This document shows positions 44,259 to 48,261 of a DNA stretch of 48,261 bases, piece after piece. The stretch covers positions 1 to 48,261 of the forward strand of contig RPSH01000028.1 of the NCBI GenBank assembly GCA_003946805.1. The letters are read 5' to 3'. The notes beneath the pieces are model-generated. The model was not told the origin of the DNA and did not search any database. It worked only from the letters and a program-made list of their open reading frames with translations. The stretch is from Bacillus sp. 2B10. GTDB lineage: Bacteria > Pseudomonadota > Alphaproteobacteria > Sphingomonadales > Sphingomonadaceae. Within the stretch, counting starts at the first letter, position 1. Every line of letters starts with the position of its first letter. The position numbers and the translations under genes are program-made.

Positions 44259-45611
44259 ATGGCATTGTGGTTCGAACGGGCGCTGACGTCCGATGGCTGG
44301 CGGGATCGGGTGCGGATGGCGCTAGCCGGCGGCGTCATCGCCACCATGACCGACGATGTGCCTGCACAGCCGGGCGACGATCGCCAGGGGATCGCGATTC
44401 CGGGCCTCGCCAACGTCCACAGCCATGCGTTCCAGAGGGGCATGGCGGGGCTTGCCGAAATGTCCGGCGACGGCAGCGACAGTTTCTGGACGTGGCGCGA
44501 GATCATGTACCGGTTCGTCGATCGCCTGACGCCGGAGGGGCTGCGGGCGATCGCGGCGCTGGCCTATGCCGAGATGCTGGAGGGCGGCTTCACCCGCGTC
44601 GGCGAGTTCCACTATCTGCATCACGACCGCGACGGCACGCCCTATGGCGACCGGGCGATCATGGCGCATGCGATCGTGGAGGCGGCGCAGGAGACAGGGA
44701 TCGGGCTGACGCTGCTGCCGGTGCTGTATTCCCATGCGGGCTTCGGTGCCAAGCCGCCCACCGACGGGCAGCGGCGGTTCGTGAACGACCTGGACGCGTT
44801 CGCGCGGCTGTTCGATGCCACGCGCGCGGCGGCGGCGGGCCTGCCCGATGCGATGGTCGGGATCGCGCCGCACAGCCTGCGCGCGGTGACGGCGGCGCAA
44901 CTCGACGGGCTGGCTGCGATGGCACCGGACGTGCCGGTGCATATCCATATCGCCGAGCAACAGGGGGAGGTGGATGCCTGCATCGCGTGGAGCGGCGCGC
45001 GCCCGATCGAGTGGTTGTACGACCATGCCGCCGTCGACGGTCGCTGGTGCCTGGTCCACGCCACTCACGCGAGCGACGCCGAACTGGGCGCGATGGCGGG
45101 CAGCGGTGCCGTCGTCGGCCTGTGCCCGATCACCGAAGCCAACCTTGGCGACGGACTTTTCCCCGTCGATCGCTTCATGGCGTTGGGTGGCCGGTTCGGC
45201 GTCGGATCGGATTCCAACGTGCGCATCGATGCGGCGGAGGAATTGCGGTTGCTGGAATATGGGCAGAGGCTGCGCTTGCAGACCCGCAGCGTGCTGGCCG
45301 GCGGTGCGCGGCGGTCCACGGGTGCGCATATCCGGCAGACGGCCCAGGACGGCGGCGCGCGTGCATTGGGGGGCGCTTCGCCGGGCCTGTGCGTGGGCGC
45401 GCCGGCGGACATCGTCACCCTGCGCGCCGACGATCCCGCAATGGTCGCCCGGGCCGGCGACGCCTTGCTCGACAGCTGGATCTTCGGCGGTCGCCCGCTG
45501 ATCGACGGGGTATGGCGCGCGGGCGTCAAGCAGGTCAGCGATGGGCGGCACAACGCCCGCGACCGGATCGACGCAGGTTACAAACGGGTCATGACGACGA
45601 TGCTGGGCTGA
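44259..45611 (+). CDS. hutF: Formimidoylglutamate deiminase
   Basis: A 450-residue amidohydrolase with the metal-binding NVHSHAFQRGMAGL, VGIAPHSLRAV, VHIHIAEQ, LVHATHA and GVGSDSNVRID blocks of HutF. It deiminates N-formiminoglutamate to N-formylglutamate plus ammonia, giving the substrate of HutG. It is divergent from hutI with the HutC palindrome between. GGAAGGGG lies just upstream of the ATG. A perfect hairpin follows the stop. Confidence 0.95.
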   Translation: MALWFERALTSDGWRDRVRMALAGGVIATMTDDVPAQPGDDRQGIAIPGLANVHSHAFQRGMAGLAEMSGDGSDSFWTWREIMYRFVDRLTPEGLRAIAALAYAEMLEGGFTRVGEFHYLHHDRDGTPYGDRAIMAHAIVEAAQETGIGLTLLPVLYSHAGFGAKPPTDGQRRFVNDLDAFARLFDATRAAAAGLPDAMVGIAPHSLRAVTAAQLDGLAAMAPDVPVHIHIAEQQGEVDACIAWSGARPIEWLYDHAAVDGRWCLVHATHASDAELGAMAGSGAVVGLCPITEANLGDGLFPVDRFMALGGRFGVGSDSNVRIDAAEELRLLEYGQRLRLQTRSVLAGGARRSTGAHIRQTAQDGGARALGGASPGLCVGAPADIVTLRADDPAMVARAGDALLDSWIFGGRPLIDGVWRAGVKQVSDGRHNARDRIDAGYKRVMTTMLG

Positions 45612-45612
45612 T

Positions 45613-45642
45613 CCGGGCCGGGTTCGCGACGACCCGGCCCGG
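45613..45642. terminator. Bidirectional terminator-like hairpin
   Basis: CCGGGCCGGGT and ACCCGGCCCGG form perfect 11-base arms around an 8-base loop. It lies in the 37-base gap between convergent hutF and the truncated TonB receptor, the place expected for a shared terminator, though no T-run follows. Confidence 0.6.
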
Positions 45643-45648
45643 CCATGG

Positions 45649-47170
45649 TCAGCGTGAGCGACCGAAGGACATGCGCGCGCCCGCATAATAGAATCGGCCG
45701 ATGGTGCCATAGGGGATCGCGATGCTGGCGACGTCGGCTTCCTTGCCGGTCAGGTTGTTCGCGCCGACATAGAAGCTGAACCGATCGTTGACCGCGACCG
45801 ATGCCTGGACATCATGTTCCCAGCGCGCGCGAAACGAGAGGAACCGCGGCTCGGCGATCGTCGGGTTGGCGGCCACTTCCTGCGGCGAAAACCGCACCAG
45901 CGGACTTTGATAGAGCAGTCCGTAGTTCAGCGAGAAGGGCCCCTTGGTCCAGGTCAGGTCGAACACGCCGCTATATTCGGGGGCGGGATAGCGGGCATTG
46001 TTCAGATCGTTCAAACGATCGGCGCCCGGCGTCGATACGAAATCCAGCCGGTTGAGATAGTTGCCGACCAGCCGGACGTTGAACAGGCCCGCCGCACCGG
46101 CATCGAAGCGATAGTTCACCACCACGTCCAGCCCCTGCGTACGGAACGCCGCGACGTTCTGGGGACGGACGAAGAAGCGGTTGATGTACCCCGTCGTCGT
46201 GCTGCGTCCGATGTTGGCGCAGAACGGGTTGTCGAGCGTCGGCTGGTCGACGCACAGATTGGCGACTGCCTGCAACGACGGCGTGTTGACCGCATCGGTC
46301 AGGCGGATATTGTACCAGTCCGCGCTGATCTCCAGTCCGGGGACGAAGGACGGGGCGATCATGACGCCGACGGTCCAGGTCTTGGCGGTCTCGGGCGACA
46401 GCCCCGCATTACCGCCGGTGAAGCCGGACTGGGCCGAGGTGGCGATCAGGTCGTTGGCCGGCTGGAACGCCGCGATCCGGGCGGCCGACAGGCCGGCGGC
46501 GGTCAGCGCGGCACGGCAATTGGCGACGCGAAACTGCGTGCCGAACACGATGTTGGAGGGATCGCACGGGTCGCTGACGAAATCGATGATGCCCGTCTGC
46601 GGCGCGAACAGTTCGTTGATGTTGGGCGCACGGACCGACTGCGAATAGCCGCCCCGGAACCGGACGTCCGCCACGGGTGCCCACACGCCGTTCACCTGCC
46701 ACGCCGTCGTCCGGCCCACGGTGGAATAATCCGATTTGCGCAGCGCCGCATTGACCTCCAGCGTGCGGGCGAACGGCACGTCCTTGAGCAGCGGGGCGCG
46801 CAATTCGCCAAAGACTTCCTTGACGTCGAATCCGCCGCGCAACGGCGCGACCAGCCCCGTATCCTTCAATGCCCCGGCCCGTTGCAGCGGATCGGGCGTG
46901 TAGTCGCTCTGCTCCTTGCGATATTCGGCACCGATCGCGAAACCGACCGGGCCGCCCGGCAGGCTGAACAGCGCGCCGAAATCGCCCGAGATCGATCCCG
47001 ACACGACATGCTGTTGCAGGCGATACAGGTTGTTCAGGTCGGCGATGAAGAACTGGCGCGCGGCGGGATCGAACGCGTTTTCGCCCAGGATGTTGAGCGG
47101 TACGCACCCGCTGTTCGGTCCCGGCGTGAAGGTGGAGACGGGCAGCCTGTCGCCGAACTGATCGATGATC
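45649..47170 (-). pseudogene. TonB-dependent receptor missing its N-terminal half
   Basis: About 507 residues of receptor beta-barrel remain. They run from IIDQFGDRLPVSTFTPGPN through SVRAPNINELFAPQTGIIDF to the C-terminal FSFYVGANNLTGKEAD and SFGRSR. The signal peptide, TonB box and plug are gone. The coding frame is joined near 47166-47175 to IS3 transposase sequence, so the loss came with the insertion and a deletion through it. Its place next to the hut genes suggests a former histidine or peptide uptake role, which is a guess. Confidence 0.85.
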
Positions 47171-47721
47171 GGGCAGCGCCTGCTCGAGCGCATCCAGCAC
47201 GAATCCGGCATGCGCCGTCCTGCTGGCGCGCCAGCCGACGATCCGCCTGGCATAGGTATCGATGACGAAGGCGACGTAAACGAACCCCGCCCAGGTCGCG
47301 ACGTAGGTAAAGTCCGACACCCACAGCCTGTTCGGCGCCGGAGCACGAAACTGACGGTTCACGTGGTCGAGCGGGCATGGCGCTGCCTTGTCGCTGATGG
47401 TCGTGCGCACTGGCTTGCCCCGGATCACGCCTGCCAGACCCATATCGCGCATCAGCCGTTCCACGGTACATCGCGCGACCGCAAAGCCCTTGCGCATCAT
47501 CTGCCGCCAGACCTTGCGCACGCCGTAGACCGCAAAGTTCTCGGCGAACACACGGGCTATCTCGGGCTTGAGGGCCAGATCCGCCCGCGCCCTAGCCGAC
47601 AGGCGCGTAGCATCCTGCCGCTGTGCGACATGCTTGTGATAGGTGGATGGGCGATCGGCAGCACCTTGCAGATCGGCTCGACCCCGTAAGCTTCACGATG
47701 CTCATCGATGAAGCCGGTCAT
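47171..47721 (-). pseudogene. IS3 orfB transposase, frameshifted and truncated
   Basis: The ATG at 47721 overlaps the orfA stop. The frame ([20 protein letters not shown]) shifts at about 47650, where one C is missing from a GCCCCATCC-type run, and resumes as YHKHVAQRQDATRL and VFAENFAVYGVRKVWRQMM. The catalytic domain keeps the first two acidic residues (RLWVSDFTY, VIDTYARRIVGW). It then ends at LDALEQALPD, before the HSDRGSQY and final Glu region. Inactive. Confidence 0.82.
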
Positions 47722-48044
47722 CGCTTGAACGGGCGGTCGAGCTTCGCCTGAGCAAAATACGCTGACGCCTTGCGCAGGATCTCGTTGGCCTGGCGAAGCT
47801 CGCGGTTCTCGCGTTCCAGCGCCTTCAGCTTGTCGGTAATTTCGGTGGGAACCCCGGCGCGCTTGCCGCTGTCGACCTCGGTCTTCTTCAGCCACTCATG
47901 CAGCGTCTGTGGCGCGCAGCCGATCTTCTCCGCAATTGAAACCACCGCCGCCCATCGAAACGGATGGTCACGCTCGTGATCCAGCACCATCCGCACCGCT
48001 CGCTCGCGGACCTCAGGCGCAAACTTGTTCGTCGTCTTGCTCAT
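47718..48044 (-). CDS. IS3-family transposase orfA
   Basis: A 108-residue OrfA: helix-turn-helix ([19 protein letters not shown]) followed by a leucine-zipper-like coiled coil ([20 protein letters not shown]) and [17 protein letters not shown]. It binds the element's inverted repeats. The frame is intact although the element as a whole is truncated. It overlaps orfB by ATGA. Confidence 0.88.
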   Translation of the reverse strand: MSKTTNKFAPEVRERAVRMVLDHERDHPFRWAAVVSIAEKIGCAPQTLHEWLKKTEVDSGKRAGVPTEITDKLKALERENRELRQANEILRKASAYFAQAKLDRPFKR

Positions 48045-48137
48045 ACAGGCTCCACCTTCTCAGGAGTTGGAGCCTCCGACAAACACGGGGCGGTTCAAAG
48101 ACTGAGATCGGCCACACGCGAGCACCTATTCAGTCTA

Positions 48138-48261
48138 GAGGCTGTTATGGACTTGGAAGCGGGCTTGATTCATCCGTTATTGGATGAGCATTTGCCGCAA
48201 GTCGTATCTGTCTGACGTCAGTGATGAGGAATGGTCGCTGGTCGCACCATATTTGCTGTTG
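48138..48261 (+). mobile_element. Start of an IS5-family element (cut by window edge)
   Basis: GAGGCTGTTATGG at 48138, after a CTA that could be target duplication, looks like an IS5-type terminal repeat. It is followed by a transposase start. Only the left end is in the window, so the other repeat cannot be checked. Confidence 0.5.
48184..48261 (+). CDS. IS5-family transposase, N-terminus only
   Basis: Twenty-six codons from ATG 48184 to the window edge read MSICRKSYLSDVSDEEWSLV then APYLLL. The pattern SDVSDEEWxLVAPYL is the usual start of IS5-type transposases in sphingomonads. It is the second mobile element at this end, only 40 bases from the IS3 remnant. Confidence 0.75.
   Translation, partial: MSICRKSYLSDVSDEEWSLVAPYLLL

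Larger units (their letters stand above)
47171..48097 (-). mobile_element. Truncated IS3-family element
   Basis: The element starts at its outer end with TGAACCGCCCCGTGTTTGTC (complement of 48078-48097), followed by orfA and orfB. The left end, including the transposase C-terminus and the second inverted repeat, is missing where it meets the TonB fragment. With orfB also frameshifted it cannot move by itself. Confidence 0.8.

Noticed and set aside
44267..45688. 473-residue plus-strand frame over hutF
   Set aside because: It is a frame shift of hutF. hutF itself carries all the amidohydrolase metal motifs.
44322..45710. 462-residue minus-strand frame antisense to hutF
   Set aside because: His/Arg-rich shadow frame with no motifs or start signals.

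Overview
The window is a GC-rich stretch of an alphaproteobacterial chromosome, most likely a Sphingomonas-like member of the Sphingomonadales. This is inferred from TonB-dependent receptors of the Xanthomonas/Caulobacter/Sphingomonas type, sphingomonad-style intergenic repeats, and the mix of catabolic clusters and insertion-sequence debris. No rRNA, tRNA or CRISPR array was seen. Genes lie on both strands in compact operons with many 4-base ATGA/GTGA stop-start overlaps.

Left part (1-9.7 kb). The window opens with the signal peptide of a minus-strand exported protein. Then come a repeat-rich gap, purU (10-formyl-THF hydrolase), and a coupled set of three small genes (unknown, methyltransferase-like, membrane). 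Next is a minus-strand operon for an exported molybdenum aldehyde oxidoreductase (paoA, paoB, paoC), headed by an exported protein with two carboxymuconolactone-decarboxylase-like domains and a cupin. Upstream are a frameshifted NTF2-like gene, a relic of an aldo/keto reductase start, and a divergent LysR regulator.

Sugar part (9.7-20.4 kb). This is a uronate/rhamnose polysaccharide utilization locus. It holds a RhaT-type transporter, a DUF4861 protein, an ExuT-type MFS transporter, a GH88/GH105 unsaturated glucuronyl/galacturonyl hydrolase, kduI, a BNR_4-type lyase-like protein, a large TonB receptor and a FadR-type GntR regulator. A 13-base motif recurs upstream of both divergent transcripts.

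Middle part (20.4-32.8 kb). After an integrase relic come a glycerophosphodiesterase, a TonB receptor and a ROK repressor, with a NagC-like palindrome upstream of the receptor. Next is a graveyard: an ABC exporter with an in-frame internal deletion, an IS256-type transposase scrap, and fragments of a second copy of the CMD-cupin/paoA genes. Beside these lie an intact EthD-like gene, an intact aldo/keto reductase and a second LysR that is clearly a paralog of the first. The two LysR loci look like duplicated copies that lost different genes. A broken Tat-signal gene and a carboxylesterase follow.

Right part (33-48.3 kb). A quinone oxidoreductase, an SDR, a DJ-1/PfpI protein and an AraC regulator form a cluster with a duplicated box of about 70 bp. 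Then comes a complete histidine-utilization set using the formylglutamate route: hutI-H-G-U-D-C on the minus strand and hutF divergent, with a perfect HutC-type palindrome between them. The end is IS-damaged: a TonB receptor missing its N-terminal half abuts a truncated, frameshifted IS3-type element, and an IS5-type transposase starts at the right edge.
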